A stretch of 64,000 bases of DNA. It comes from Stenotrophomonas ginsengisoli (GTDB lineage: Bacteria > Pseudomonadota > Gammaproteobacteria > Xanthomonadales > Xanthomonadaceae). Position 1 is the stretch's first letter. Each line of letters starts with the position of its first letter. The notes beneath the pieces are model-generated. The model saw only the letters and a program-made list of their open reading frames with translations. It was not told the DNA's origin and searched no databases. Made by a program: the position numbers and the translations under genes. Shown here one piece after another: positions 1 through 9,244 of the stretch. The stretch is from the NCBI RefSeq assembly GCF_001431485.1, contig NZ_LDJM01000045.1, forward strand, positions 1-64,000, written 5' to 3'.

Positions 1-68
1 AGCGGCCCCGGCCGCGATCAGGCTTTGCCGATCGACGATCACCGGTCGCGCCTTGAGACGCTCCTACC
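1..68. repeat. REP-like palindromic pair at the window edge
   Basis: A GCGGCCCCGGCCGCGA arm is followed about 25 bases later by GGTCGCGCC and CGCTCCTAC, the same vocabulary as the other extragenic palindromes in this window. It is cut by the window edge, so its full extent is unknown. Confidence 0.5.
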
Positions 69-218
69 GCCAGTCCCGGCAGTCTCTCGCACTGCTGAAG
101 CTTCGGATCCACGGACCTTCCTGCCAGCTCAACTCCTGTGCGAGCGCCCCCGGCCGCGACAGCATCAACGCACGCGATCCTCACCGTCACTGAATCCTGC
201 CGCCGCCACGATCGCGGC

Positions 219-719
219 ATGAGCAGCTCTTCCACCCGCGTGATCGATGCCGTCGGCCAGACCCTGGCCGAGGAATTCGCCCTGCCCGAGCCGGCCACCG
301 CCACCTTGATCGCAGCCCGCCTGCTCAGTGCCATCGTGCTCGGCGGTGTGCTGGGGCTGGAGCGCGAGGCCAAGGGCCGCGCGGCCGGGCTGCGCACCCA
401 TATCCTGGTCTGCACCGGCTCGGCCCTGTTCGTAATGGCCCCGCTGCTGGCCGGGGTCAGCGAGGCCGAGGTGACCCGGGTAATGCAGGGCGTGGTGTCG
501 GGAATTGGCTTTCTCGGCGCCGGGGCCATCCTCAAGCTGGACGGCAGCCAGCGCGTGCAGGGCCTGACCACCGCCGCCGGGATCTGGGCCACCGCGGCCA
601 TCGGCATGGCGGTGGGCATGGGCATGCATCTGCTGGCCCTGGCCAGCACCCTGGCCGCGCTGCTGGTGATCAGCGTGCTGCCATTGCTGCTGCCGGACAA
701 GCCCGACCCGCAGCCCTGA
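219..719 (+). CDS. MgtC/SapB family inner-membrane protein
   Basis: A 166-residue protein with an N-terminal helix, then about four hydrophobic segments. The family signature is clear: LGLEREAKGRAAGLRTHILV near residues 45-65, GIGFLGAGAIL around residues 98-108, then GLTTAAGIWATAAIGMAVG. This matches the MgtC/SapB membrane domain without the long C-terminal ACT-like domain of true MgtC, so it is better called MgtC-like/YhiD-like than a Mg2+ virulence factor. The family is linked to Mg2+ stress and modulation of membrane ATPases, but a specific role here is not shown. The start chosen is the ATG at 219; in-frame upstream codons are low quality. The next gene converges on it from the other strand. 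Confidence 0.88.
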   Translation: MSSSSTRVIDAVGQTLAEEFALPEPATATLIAARLLSAIVLGGVLGLEREAKGRAAGLRTHILVCTGSALFVMAPLLAGVSEAEVTRVMQGVVSGIGFLGAGAILKLDGSQRVQGLTTAAGIWATAAIGMAVGMGMHLLALASTLAALLVISVLPLLLPDKPDPQP

Positions 720-743
720 CCACGCCCAGCTACCGGGCGCGGC

Positions 744-1925
744 CTACTGCCGGCGCAGGGTGATCAGGTCGATGCGCGGCTCGATGCCCAGACGCGGCGT
801 GAAGCCATCCCACTGCCCGGCACCACCGCTGACGAACAGGGTCATCTCGCCGATGCGGTAGGCATCGCGCACGAAGCCGTCATTGGCCGGGGCCACCAGC
901 CAACGGTCCATGCCGATGATGTGGCCGCCGTGGGTATGCCCGGACAGCTGCAGGTCCACCTGGCCGCTGGCCGCCACCTCGCGCGCCAGCTTGGGCTGGT
1001 GCACCAGCATCAGGTGCAGGGCCGAGGCCGGGTCAACCTGGGCCAGGGTGGCCGCCAGCTCCGGGCCGGGAATCCCGGCCGCCTGGGCGCTGGGCCGACG
1101 CGCGGCCAGGTCACCCAGGCCGGACACGGTGAACCCCGCACCCTGGTGCTGCAGGCGCACCGTACGGTTTTCCAGCACCGGCAGGCCGAGGCTGGCAAAG
1201 AAGGCCATCCAGTCGGCGTAGTCGTGGTAGACCTCGTGGTTGCCCGGCGAGGCCCACACCCCCAGCGGCGCCTGCAGGCCGGCCAACGGGGCCACCATCG
1301 GCCCGCTCACCGCCACCGGGCCATCGACCATGTCACCGGGCAGCACGATCAGGTCCGGCTGCGCAGCCAGGGTGCGTTCGACAATGCCCTGGGTGCGTGC
1401 ACGGCCCTTGGCCGGGGTGATGTGCAAGTCGGCCAGCACCGCGATGCGCAGGCCATCCAGGCCTTCGGGCAGGCCGGCGATGGCCAGCTCGCTGTGGCGC
1501 ACCTGCGGCAGCTTCAGCCCATTGTAGATGCCGGCACTGGCCATCACCGCGGCCAGCAGCACCGCCGTGTTGGTCAGCCACGGCGCATGCCAGCGGCGCA
1601 AGCCGATCCCCGGCGCACACCGCAGCACGCGCTCAAGCCCGGCATGCAGGCCCCAGCCCAGCGTGCGCAGCAGCACGAACAGCAACAACAACATGCCCAG
1701 CACGATCAACCAGCCGGCACCGAGCTGCAGCCAGGACACCGTGGCATAGCCGACCAGGTCCGCCCGCCACAGCACGATCAACAACGGCAGCAGCAAGGCC
1801 GGCAACAGCGATATACCGATCCGGCGCCAGCGCGCGCCACGGCTCAGTGCGCCCAGCGGCCACCACAGGGCGAACACCAGCAACGGCAGGATCAGCGATA
1901 CAAGCAACATTCTCATTGTCGGCAA
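744..1925 (-). CDS. Membrane-anchored calcineurin-like metallophosphoesterase (YaeI-like)
   Basis: A 393-residue protein with about four N-terminal hydrophobic helices (residues 5-25, 38-53, 62-88, 118-136) and a C-terminal phosphoesterase domain. The metal-binding motifs are all visible: D-x-H in ADLHIT (166/168), GDMVDG (D198), GNHE (229-230) and GHTHGG (329-334). This is the arrangement of YaeI/YkuE-type enzymes, which act on lipid-linked or phosphodiester substrates at the membrane. The exact substrate cannot be read from sequence. ATG at 1925 is used; an ATG three codons later is equally possible. It stands alone, convergent with the MgtC-like gene and followed upstream by a cluster of palindromic repeats. 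Confidence 0.88.
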   Translation of the reverse strand: MPTMRMLLVSLILPLLVFALWWPLGALSRGARWRRIGISLLPALLLPLLIVLWRADLVGYATVSWLQLGAGWLIVLGMLLLLFVLLRTLGWGLHAGLERVLRCAPGIGLRRWHAPWLTNTAVLLAAVMASAGIYNGLKLPQVRHSELAIAGLPEGLDGLRIAVLADLHITPAKGRARTQGIVERTLAAQPDLIVLPGDMVDGPVAVSGPMVAPLAGLQAPLGVWASPGNHEVYHDYADWMAFFASLGLPVLENRTVRLQHQGAGFTVSGLGDLAARRPSAQAAGIPGPELAATLAQVDPASALHLMLVHQPKLAREVAASGQVDLQLSGHTHGGHIIGMDRWLVAPANDGFVRDAYRIGEMTLFVSGGAGQWDGFTPRLGIEPRIDLITLRRQ

Positions 1926-2049
1926 AACCCGGCCGGCAGTACGGCAAGCAGATGGAAGCCGTGCAGGGTGTCATGCCCGGCGCCGGCGGCCAAGCCCACC
2001 GGCGTGACACTGTGGTGCAGGGACAACCCACAGGCAGCGCGCACTGCCC

Positions 2050-2371
2050 GTGGGTGCGGCCCGGGCCGCGACCGGGGACTTCCCGATTCTCAAGATTCAG
2101 CCGCGTCGCGACCGGGGTCGATCCAACAACAGCCTAAGCGGTTGCAGCTGCCATCGGCACCGCCCAGTGGGAGCGGCCCGGGCCGCGACCGGGCGTTTCC
2201 CGACTCACCTGGCTCAGTGCAATCGCGAGCGGGGCCGCTCCTGCAACAGCGAAAGCCGGCCGCAGGATGCGATGTTCCCCGCCCCCCGGTGGGAGCGGCC
2301 CGGGCCGCGACCGGGAGTTTCCCGATTGACCCGACCCAGCGCATTCGCGACCGGGGTCGCCCCTGCAACAG
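2050..2371. repeat. Three REP-like palindrome pairs in a row
   Basis: Three near-identical units of about 83 bp begin at 2050, 2167 and 2289. Each opens with GTGGGAGCGGCCCGGGCCGC (first copy GTGGGTGCGG) and closes with an inverted counterpart, TCGCGACCGGGGTCG or a close variant, then CTGCAACAGC in copies 2 and 3. Within a unit the two arms face each other, so the transcript would form a large cruciform. Such extragenic palindromes are common in Xanthomonadaceae and pseudomonads and are thought to be mobilised by RAYT transposases; none is in the window. No gene is seen in 1926-2383. Confidence 0.85.
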
Positions 2372-2383
2372 CTGGCAGGCAAC

Positions 2384-4201
2384 TCAGCCCTGCTGGCTGG
2401 CGATCCAGGCCTGCAGCTTGGTGTCCAGCAGGTCCAGCGGCAGGGAGCCGTCCTTGAGCACTTCGGCATGGAAGGCGCGGATGTCGAACTTCTCGCCCAG
2501 CTCCTGCTCGGCCTTGCGCCGCAGCTGCTGGATCTTGAGCTCGCCGGTCTTGTAGGCCAGGGCCTGGCCGGGCCAGGCGATGTAGCGCTCGGCCTCGGCC
2601 ACCGCATCGGGCTCGCTCACCGAGGAGTTGGCCTTCATATAGGCCAGCACCTGCTCGCGGCTCCAGCCCTGGTCATGCAGGCCGGTGTCCACCACCAGGC
2701 GCACCGCACGCCACAGCTCGCCCTGCAGGCGGCCGAAGTAGCTGTACGGGTCGGTGTACACGCCCAGTTCGCGGCCCAGGCTTTCGGCATACAGGCCCCA
2801 GCCTTCGATGAAGGCGGTCTGCCCGCCGAAGCGGCGGAAGGCCGGCAGGCCGGTCAGTTCCTGCTGCAGGGCCAGCTGGAAGTGGTGGCCGGGGATGGCC
2901 TCGTGCAGGTACAGGTCCTCGGCATCCCAGGTCTTGCGGGTGGGCAGGTCGAAAGTGTTGACGTAGAAGATGCCCGGGCGCTTGCCGTCCTCGCTGGGGC
3001 TCATGTATTCGCCACCGGCGGCCGATTCGGCGCGGAACGCCTCGATCGGGCGGATCTCGAAGGCGGCCTTGGGGGTCAGGGAGAACAGCTCGGGCACCTT
3101 GGCCCCCACCCGGGCTTCCAGCGCGCGGTAATGGGCCAGCAGGGCCGCTTCGTCGGCAAACTCGAACTGCTTGTCGCTCTGCATGAAGGCAAAGAACTCC
3201 TGCAGCGTGCCCTTGAAGCCGACCTGGGCCATCACCTGGCGGATCTCGCCGTGGATGCGCGCCACTTCGGCCAGGCCGGTGGCATGCAACTGGGCCGGGG
3301 TCTGCGCGGTGGTGGTGCTCTGGCGTGCGTTGTAGGCATACCAGGCCGCGCCATCGGGCAGCGCGCCCAGCGAGACGCTGTCGCGGCAGGCCGGCAGGTA
3401 TTCGTTGGCGATGAAATCACGCTGCTTGCGCAGGGCCGGCAGCAGCTGGGTGTCGATCAGCTGGGTGTAAGCCGCGCTCAGGCGCTCGCGGTCGGCCTCG
3501 CTGAAGTCGGCCGGCATCGTGCTGATCGGGCCCCAGAACAGGCTGTTGGCCGCGCCATCCACCTTGACCACCGCATCCATCTGGCCGATGACCTTGCTCA
3601 TCAGCACCTTGGGCTGCACCACCCCGGCGGCCATGCCCTGGCGCATGTTGGCGATCTCGGTGTCGATCAACACCGGGATGCGCGCGGCGCGGGCCAGCCA
3701 GTTGTCGTAATCGGCCACGGTCTTGAACGGCTGCGCGCTCTGCCCCGACCCCAGCAGCACGGCATAGCTGGCCAGCGAATCCATCTGGCTGACCGGCAGC
3801 ATCCAGCCGGGGAAACGCTCGCCTTCCAGCGCCAGCTCACGCTCGGACACAAAGATGCGGTAGCTGAGCAGGTCCTGGCCCTGCAGGCCCTCCTCGCCGA
3901 TGGCGCGCGCCGCGTCCAGCCAACGCTGCTGATAGGCATGCACTTGGGCGCGGTAATCAGCCGCGCCAAAATCGGGCAGCTGGTCATCAAAGCGATGGTC
4001 GCCCTGGAAGGTGGCCTGCACCGGGTTCAGCTGCAGCCCTTCTTCCCAGAAATCGGCATACAGGGTGTTCAACTGCTGCGCCGCGCTCTGGCTGGCGGCG
4101 GCAACCGGCGCGGCGGCCGGTTCCGGCGCGGGGGAACAGGCGCTCAGCCCGGCGGCCAGGGCCAGGCAGAGGGACAGGCAGATCGGGCGCAGACGGGGCA
4201 T
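2384..4201 (-). CDS. DUF885 family lipoprotein, predicted zinc-dependent peptidase-like
   Basis: A 605-residue exported lipoprotein: the signal peptide ends in the lipobox LSAC (Cys22). A Pro/Ala linker is followed by a long helical DUF885 domain. The family hallmark HEAIPGHH is at residues 433-440 with GWGLYAE about 35 residues later, the gluzincin-like arrangement that supports metal binding and hydrolysis. Members are found in many Xanthomonadaceae genomes in several copies; their substrate is unknown, and peptides or esters in the periplasm are plausible. The start is the ATG at 4201, which is directly followed by an ideal signal sequence; the open frame continues far upstream only because of high GC. 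It is divergent from the amino acid permease. Confidence 0.87.
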   Translation of the reverse strand: MPRLRPICLSLCLALAAGLSACSPAPEPAAAPVAAASQSAAQQLNTLYADFWEEGLQLNPVQATFQGDHRFDDQLPDFGAADYRAQVHAYQQRWLDAARAIGEEGLQGQDLLSYRIFVSERELALEGERFPGWMLPVSQMDSLASYAVLLGSGQSAQPFKTVADYDNWLARAARIPVLIDTEIANMRQGMAAGVVQPKVLMSKVIGQMDAVVKVDGAANSLFWGPISTMPADFSEADRERLSAAYTQLIDTQLLPALRKQRDFIANEYLPACRDSVSLGALPDGAAWYAYNARQSTTTAQTPAQLHATGLAEVARIHGEIRQVMAQVGFKGTLQEFFAFMQSDKQFEFADEAALLAHYRALEARVGAKVPELFSLTPKAAFEIRPIEAFRAESAAGGEYMSPSEDGKRPGIFYVNTFDLPTRKTWDAEDLYLHEAIPGHHFQLALQQELTGLPAFRRFGGQTAFIEGWGLYAESLGRELGVYTDPYSYFGRLQGELWRAVRLVVDTGLHDQGWSREQVLAYMKANSSVSEPDAVAEAERYIAWPGQALAYKTGELKIQQLRRKAEQELGEKFDIRAFHAEVLKDGSLPLDLLDTKLQAWIASQQG

Positions 4202-4339
4202 CGCACAACTCCAGGCAACAGGGCAAAAACCGCCCATCTCAGACGCCGCTTGCAAGGACAAACCAGGCAAAGGGCACGGCGACGGGCCGAACTGGCGATA
4301 ATACGCCCCGTTTGCTCCCTCTACGCCCCCGGTTGTTGC

Positions 4340-5644
4340 ATGTCCCTGTCCCCCTCTGACGCGCCTGCCAGCGCACCGCAAAAACGCCCGCTCGGCTTCT
4401 GGTCGGCCACCGCCCTGGTGGTTGGCAGCATGATCGGCTCGGGCACCTTCCTGCTGCCGGCCGCCCTGGCCCCGTATGGCGCCGCCAGCCTGCTCGGCTG
4501 GGGCATCACCCTGTGCGGTGCGTTGCTGCTGGCGGTCACCTTCGCCGCGCTGGCCCGGCGCTGGCCGCAGACCGGCGGCCCGTACGTGTACGCGCGCAAC
4601 GCCTTCGGCGAGCTGCCCGGCTTCATCGTGGCCTGGAGCTACTGGGTGTCGATGTGGTGCGCGATTGCCGCCATCGCGGTCGCCTTCGCCGGCAGCATCG
4701 GCGCGATCTTCCCGGCCTTCACCGCGACCCCGGTGCGCGCGGCCGCCTGTGGCCTGGGCGCGCTGTGGCTGTGCGCAGGCGTCAACCTGCTCGGCGTGCG
4801 CGAGGCCGGGCGCATGCAGCTGCTGACCACCGTGCTCAAGGTGGTGCCGCTGCTGCTGTTCGGCCTGGTCGCACTGTGGTTCATCGACACCAGCCACTAC
4901 GTGCCGTTCAACCCCAGCGAGCAATCGCTGGGCGGCGTGGCCGCGGCCACCGTGGCCCTGACCCTGTGGGCAATGATCGGCCTGGAAGCGGCCACCGTGC
5001 CGGCCGATTCGGTGCAGGATGCGCCGCGCACCATTTCCCGCGCCACCGTGGCCGGCACCGCCATTGCCGGCGTGGCCACCGTACTGGCCTGCACCACCGT
5101 GCTCGGCCTGCTGCCGCGAGAGGTGCTGGCCGCCTCCGGTGCGCCGATGGCCGATGCCGCCGCCGCCCTGTGGGGGCCGACCGCCGGCCACATCCTGGCC
5201 GTGGTGATGGCCATTTCCTGCCTCGGCGCGCTCAATGGCTGGACCCTGCTGGCCGCCCAGCTGCCGATGGCGGCAGCCCGAGATGGCGTGCTGCCGGCCG
5301 CCTTCGCCCGTGAGAACCACCGCGGCACGCCGGCCTTCGGCGTGCTGGTCAGCGCCGGCCTGGCCAGCGTGCTGGTGATTGCCAACTACAACCGTTCGCT
5401 GGTGGACCTGTTCACCTTCTCTGTGCTGCTGTCCACCGCCGCCACCCTGCTGCCGTACCTGGTCGGGGCGCTGGCCTGGGTCTGGCGTGGCAGCGGCCTG
5501 GCCAGCCGCATCGCAGCCAGCGGCGCGCTGGCCTTCAGCCTGTACGCGGTGATCGGCGTCGGCAGTGAAGCCCTGCTCTGGGGCCTGGTGCTGGTCGCCG
5601 CCGGCCTGCCGCTGTATGCGTGGATGCGTTACCGCCGCGGTTGA
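4340..5644 (+). CDS. APC-superfamily amino acid permease/antiporter (AdiC/YjeH-like)
   Basis: A 434-residue integral membrane protein with about 12 hydrophobic helices. The first helix carries VVGSMIGSGTFLLPAALAPY (residues 22-41), the classic substrate-binding GSxIGSG loop of the amino acid-polyamine-cation family. The segment GLEAATVPADSVQDAPRTI in helix 6 matches the AdiC/CadB branch (basic amino acid/polyamine antiporters), so exchange of arginine, agmatine or another amino acid is likely; the substrate is not provable from sequence. Start at ATG 4340. It is divergent from the DUF885 gene, and a perfect 14-bp hairpin lies just past its stop. Confidence 0.88.
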   Translation: MSLSPSDAPASAPQKRPLGFWSATALVVGSMIGSGTFLLPAALAPYGAASLLGWGITLCGALLLAVTFAALARRWPQTGGPYVYARNAFGELPGFIVAWSYWVSMWCAIAAIAVAFAGSIGAIFPAFTATPVRAAACGLGALWLCAGVNLLGVREAGRMQLLTTVLKVVPLLLFGLVALWFIDTSHYVPFNPSEQSLGGVAAATVALTLWAMIGLEAATVPADSVQDAPRTISRATVAGTAIAGVATVLACTTVLGLLPREVLAASGAPMADAAAALWGPTAGHILAVVMAISCLGALNGWTLLAAQLPMAAARDGVLPAAFARENHRGTPAFGVLVSAGLASVLVIANYNRSLVDLFTFSVLLSTAATLLPYLVGALAWVWRGSGLASRIAASGALAFSLYAVIGVGSEALLWGLVLVAAGLPLYAWMRYRRG

Positions 5645-5653
5645 CCCCTGACA

Positions 5654-5687
5654 GGCCAAGGCTCGGCCCACCTGCCGAGCCTTGGCC
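5654..5687 (+). terminator. Perfect 14-bp hairpin after the permease gene
   Basis: GGCCAAGGCTCGGC and its exact complement are separated by a 6-nt loop, starting 10 bases after the permease stop. There is no T-run after it, so it may act as a transcript-stabilising hairpin or Rho-assisted terminator rather than a classical intrinsic one. Confidence 0.55.
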
Positions 5688-6259
5688 CACCGGCATCCCG
5701 CCCCGGGCGTGCCGCCTGCTGCCGCCAATGGCCAAACTTGGCACAGCAGAAACCGCTCACCGTGCCGTTATGGAGTGTCAGTACTTCCCGGTACGGCCAA
5801 GCAATGTGCAGGCACGCCGGCGTGCTTCCCGCGCTTGCTGACGAGCCCTCCATGCCCTGCCCGCCGCCCTGCCCGCCTGTTCCGTGCTCCGCCCTGCCCA
5901 GCAGGCCGGCTGCAGCCACATCGGTGCCCGCCAGGCGCGCGCCCGCGACGCCCTCCCATCGCGGCAGCTGCCGCTGTCATCGCGCACGGCCCGCAACGCC
6001 CGGGCCGCTGGCCTGCGCACGCCGCAAACGGCGCAGGCAACCGGCTGCCGTCGGCATTCTCCCAGCCCGCATGCACTGCCCCGGCATCCCCGGACGCAGC
6101 ACGGCCGGCACCGCGCAGCTGCGCATCACTAGCCACACACCATCGCTCCCACCTGCCTGCACAGCGCGGCAGCCAGGCCTGCGCACTTTGCCTCCCCCAT
6201 CCGTCGGGCTCTCCCTCCCCCGTGTGCCCACGGCATCCCTCCCCTGTCGGTAGCCCTCA
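5688..6259. other. Long intergenic stretch before the chemoreceptor gene
   Basis: About 570 bases with no convincing gene. Several open frames exist on both strands, but they read as Pro/Arg/Cys-rich low-quality translations expected from GC-rich DNA. I see no clear FliA or sigma-54 promoter motif upstream of the chemoreceptor. It presumably holds that gene's promoter and leader. Confidence 0.4.
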
Positions 6260-8350
6260 ATGAACACATACCTGCAACGTTTCAGGATCGGCAGTCGTCT
6301 GACTGTTGCCTTCGCCCTGCTGCTGGCCTTGATGCTGACCATCGGCATCAGTGCCCTGCTTGCCGTTTCCGCACTGGACAAAGGCATGCATGCCGTCGGT
6401 ACCCAGAGCGCCCAGCGCCTGAAGTACGCCAACCAGGTGCTGGACGCCAACAACGGCCTGTTCAACCACCTGCAGGCGATGATCATCGCCTCCAGCCCGG
6501 CGCAGCAGGCCAGCATCAACGATCAGTTCCTGCAGACCCGCCGGGGCCTTGTGCAGGCACTGAAAGACCTCGATGCCCTGCCCGCCGATGCGCAGACCCG
6601 TACCGCACTGGAACAGATCAACGAGGTCCGCAGCCACTCCATCACCTTCAACAACCAGGTCGCCCAGCTGGCCATGGCAGGCGACAAGGACGCCGCTGCC
6701 ACGACCATGCGCGAGCAGGCCACCCCGGTACTCAATGACCTGCACAGCAAGGTCGTGGCCTTGGTCAGCCATGAGGAGGCGCTCATGGGCGCCGCCGTGG
6801 CCAGCGCCCAGGCCACATCCAGCCAGGCAAACCGGGTGATCATCACCATCATGCTGGGCAGCCTGCTGATCGCCATCGGCATGGCCGTGGCCATCACCCG
6901 CAGCCTGACCGGCCCGCTGGGCCGTGCTGCAGCTGCTGCCCGCGACCTGGCCGACGGCAAGCTGGAAGGCAGCGTATTGAGCGGTGGCGCCGACGAAGCC
7001 GGCGATGTGCTGCGCGCCATCCAGCACACCCGCGATTCGGTGATCAGCCTCAAGGACGGCCTGGAGGAAATGGCCCGCCAGCATGAGGCCGGGGCGGTGT
7101 CCTGGCGCACCGATGCCAGCCACCTGCAGGGCCAGTACCGCGATGTGGCCGAGTCGATCAATGCCCTGGTCAATGACCACATCACTGCAGCGATGCTGGC
7201 CGGCGAGATGGCCAGCCGCTATGCCCGTGGTGACCTGAGCCAGGATTTCCCGCGCGTGTCGGGCGAAAAGCAGGTGCTGATGCATGCCATGGACGAGGTG
7301 AAGGCCAGCATCCAGGGCGTGAGCAATGAAATCCTGCACATCAGCCAGGCGGCCATGCGCGGTGACTTCAGCGTGCGCGGTGATGAAAGCCGCTTCGAAT
7401 TCGGCTTCCGCCAGATGGTGGTCAACCTCAACCAGCTGATGGCCACCGCCGACGGCAGCCTGGCTGACCTGTCCGGCCTGTTGCGCGCCATCGCCCAAGG
7501 CGACCTGACCCAGCACATGCAGGGCGAGTACGAAGGCGTGTTTGCCCGCATGCGCGATGATGCCAACGCCACCATTGCCACCCTGACCGGCATCGTCGCT
7601 GACATCCAGCAGGCCAGCCAGAACATCACCACCGCCGCCAGCGAGATTGCTGCCGGCAGCGCCGACCTCTCGCGCCGTACCGAGCAGCAGGCGGCCAACC
7701 TGGAGGAAACCGCCGCCTCGATGGAGGAACTGACCTCCACCGTGCACCAGAACGCCGGCCACGCCCAGCAGGCCAATGCGCAGGCCATGGCAGCCGCCGA
7801 TGTAGCCAGTGCCGGCGGCGTGGTGGTGGGCGATGTGGTGGCCACCATGGCCGGCATCGAGCAGTCCTCGCGCAAGATTGCCGACATCATCAACGTGATT
7901 GACGGCATCGCTTTCCAGACCAACATCCTGGCCCTGAATGCCGCGGTGGAAGCCGCGCGTGCCGGTGAGCAGGGCCGCGGCTTTGCCGTGGTGGCCAGCG
8001 AGGTACGCACCCTGGCCCAGCGCAGCGCCAGTGCGGCCAAGGAGATCAAGGAGCTGATCGACGACTCGGTGGCCCGCGTGGCCAGCGGCTCGGCCCTGGT
8101 CGGCCAGGCCGGCAGCACCATGCGCGAGATCGTGAGCTCGGTGCAGCAGGTCACCGCGATCATGGCCGAGATCAGCGCTGCCTCGCAGGAACAAAGCGGC
8201 GGCATCGAGCAGGTCAGCCAGACCGTGGTGCAGATGGACCAGACCACCCAGCAGAACGCCGCCCTGGTGGAGGAAACCAGCGCCTCGGCCCACGCCATGG
8301 AAGCTCAGGCCCATGCACTGGCCCGCGCGGTGGCCGTGTTCCGCCTCTGA
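6260..8350 (+). CDS. Methyl-accepting chemotaxis protein with several HAMP domains
   Basis: A 696-residue receptor. TM1 is at about residues 13-37, a four-helix-bundle type periplasmic sensor fills 40-190, and TM2 lies at about 193-213. A first HAMP ([12 protein letters not shown]...) follows, then two or more further HAMP-like repeats between about residues 270 and 440 ([22 protein letters not shown] and [11 protein letters not shown] are the repeated elements). The cytoplasmic signalling hairpin contains the invariant tip [20 protein letters not shown] preceded by [14 protein letters not shown]. No C-terminal CheR-binding pentapeptide is seen; it ends ARAVAVFRL. It senses an unknown periplasmic ligand and signals to CheA/CheW elsewhere in the genome. 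No other chemotaxis genes are nearby. Confidence 0.93.
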   Translation: MNTYLQRFRIGSRLTVAFALLLALMLTIGISALLAVSALDKGMHAVGTQSAQRLKYANQVLDANNGLFNHLQAMIIASSPAQQASINDQFLQTRRGLVQALKDLDALPADAQTRTALEQINEVRSHSITFNNQVAQLAMAGDKDAAATTMREQATPVLNDLHSKVVALVSHEEALMGAAVASAQATSSQANRVIITIMLGSLLIAIGMAVAITRSLTGPLGRAAAAARDLADGKLEGSVLSGGADEAGDVLRAIQHTRDSVISLKDGLEEMARQHEAGAVSWRTDASHLQGQYRDVAESINALVNDHITAAMLAGEMASRYARGDLSQDFPRVSGEKQVLMHAMDEVKASIQGVSNEILHISQAAMRGDFSVRGDESRFEFGFRQMVVNLNQLMATADGSLADLSGLLRAIAQGDLTQHMQGEYEGVFARMRDDANATIATLTGIVADIQQASQNITTAASEIAAGSADLSRRTEQQAANLEETAASMEELTSTVHQNAGHAQQANAQAMAAADVASAGGVVVGDVVATMAGIEQSSRKIADIINVIDGIAFQTNILALNAAVEAARAGEQGRGFAVVASEVRTLAQRSASAAKEIKELIDDSVARVASGSALVGQAGSTMREIVSSVQQVTAIMAEISAASQEQSGGIEQVSQTVVQMDQTTQQNAALVEETSASAHAMEAQAHALARAVAVFRL

Positions 8351-8526
8351 GGCCTGCGGTATCGCCCACACCGGTGTCATCGGCCGCACGCTGATGATGC
8401 CGGTGGCAGGCGCACATGGCCCGAGCATGGCAAGCAACGGCCGGCACTGCCCGCTAAACTGGGCAACATTGGCCGGATGCGGCCCGGCCCGGCGCCTGGT
8501 GCGCCCCATCGTCCACGGAATCACCG

Positions 8527-9120
8527 ATGCGTACCTTTGTCCTGCGCGCCCGCGCCGCCCCCACCGACAGCCAGAAACTGCTGGCCGGCATCGGCCAGGA
8601 AGCCCACACCGAAATCCTCGCCCACACCCTGATGAACGCCATCTTCGTGGCCCAGGGCCATCGCGAGGACGTGGTGGTGTACCTGGTGCTGGAAAGCACC
8701 CAGGACTTTTCGCGCAGCATCCGTTTCACTGCCCGCGAGATGACCAACATCGGCGGCTTTGACGAGCGCAACCTGCTGGCCAAGGTCGCCGCAGCACTGG
8801 ATGCCTCGCGCGGCATGGGCAAGGAAGAAACACGCCCGGTCGCCCCCGGCATCGAGGTCAGCACCATCAGCTTCGAAGCCCTGGTCAAGCAGCTGGCGGC
8901 CGATCACCAGCTGTACATGCTGCAGCCCAAGGGCACCGCCATCGGCGAGGAAGCCTTTGGCGACAACCCCTGTTTCCTGCTCACCGACCATATCCCGATG
9001 CCGAAAAAGACCTTCGGCAGCCTGGAGCGGCTGGGCACCAAGCACCTGTCGCTGGGCAAGAAGATGCTGTTTGCCTCGCAATGCGTGGTGTTGATCCACC
9101 ACGCACTGGACCAGCGCTGA
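8527..9120 (+). CDS. trmY: TrmY-like tRNA pseudouridine N1-methyltransferase (SPOUT family)
   Basis: A 197-residue SPOUT-class methyltransferase. The trefoil-knot C-terminus is diagnostic: FLLTDHIPMPKKT (about 150-162), then LGTKHLSLGKKMLFASQCVV and HHALDQR at the end. This follows the archaeal TrmY pattern (GDHIG-P, LG-EKISLG, LASQCI-I-H-ELDRR). Archaeal TrmY makes N1-methylpseudouridine at position 54 of tRNA. A bacterial enzyme of this family could do the same, but bacteria normally carry m5U54 made by TrmA, so the natural target here is open. It begins at ATG 8527 after a modest GGAA site, stands alone between the chemoreceptor and an MpaB-type gene, and full family length suggests it is intact. 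Confidence 0.82.
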   Translation: MRTFVLRARAAPTDSQKLLAGIGQEAHTEILAHTLMNAIFVAQGHREDVVVYLVLESTQDFSRSIRFTAREMTNIGGFDERNLLAKVAAALDASRGMGKEETRPVAPGIEVSTISFEALVKQLAADHQLYMLQPKGTAIGEEAFGDNPCFLLTDHIPMPKKTFGSLERLGTKHLSLGKKMLFASQCVVLIHHALDQR

Positions 9121-9244
9121 GCCGGCCGCTCTGATGCCATAAGCCACCTGCCGCCACTGCCATGCGTGGCAGGCACGGCAAGCTGAACCTTGGCGGCAAG
9201 GCTGTGGATGCCGCCTGCACACAGCGCCCGGCACCCTGCGCGGC

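Noticed and set aside
2050-2371. CRISPR array
   Set aside because: Units are about 83 bp, palindromic and only three; spacing sequences are not of constant CRISPR length, and no cas genes are present.
921-2555. A 544-codon plus-strand frame over the metallophosphoesterase gene
   Set aside because: Antisense shadow: Gln/Arg-rich translation without motifs, covering a well-supported gene.
5682-6263. Open frames of up to 193 codons before the chemoreceptor
   Set aside because: Several overlapping frames on both strands have Pro/Arg/Cys-rich low-complexity translations and no ribosome site.
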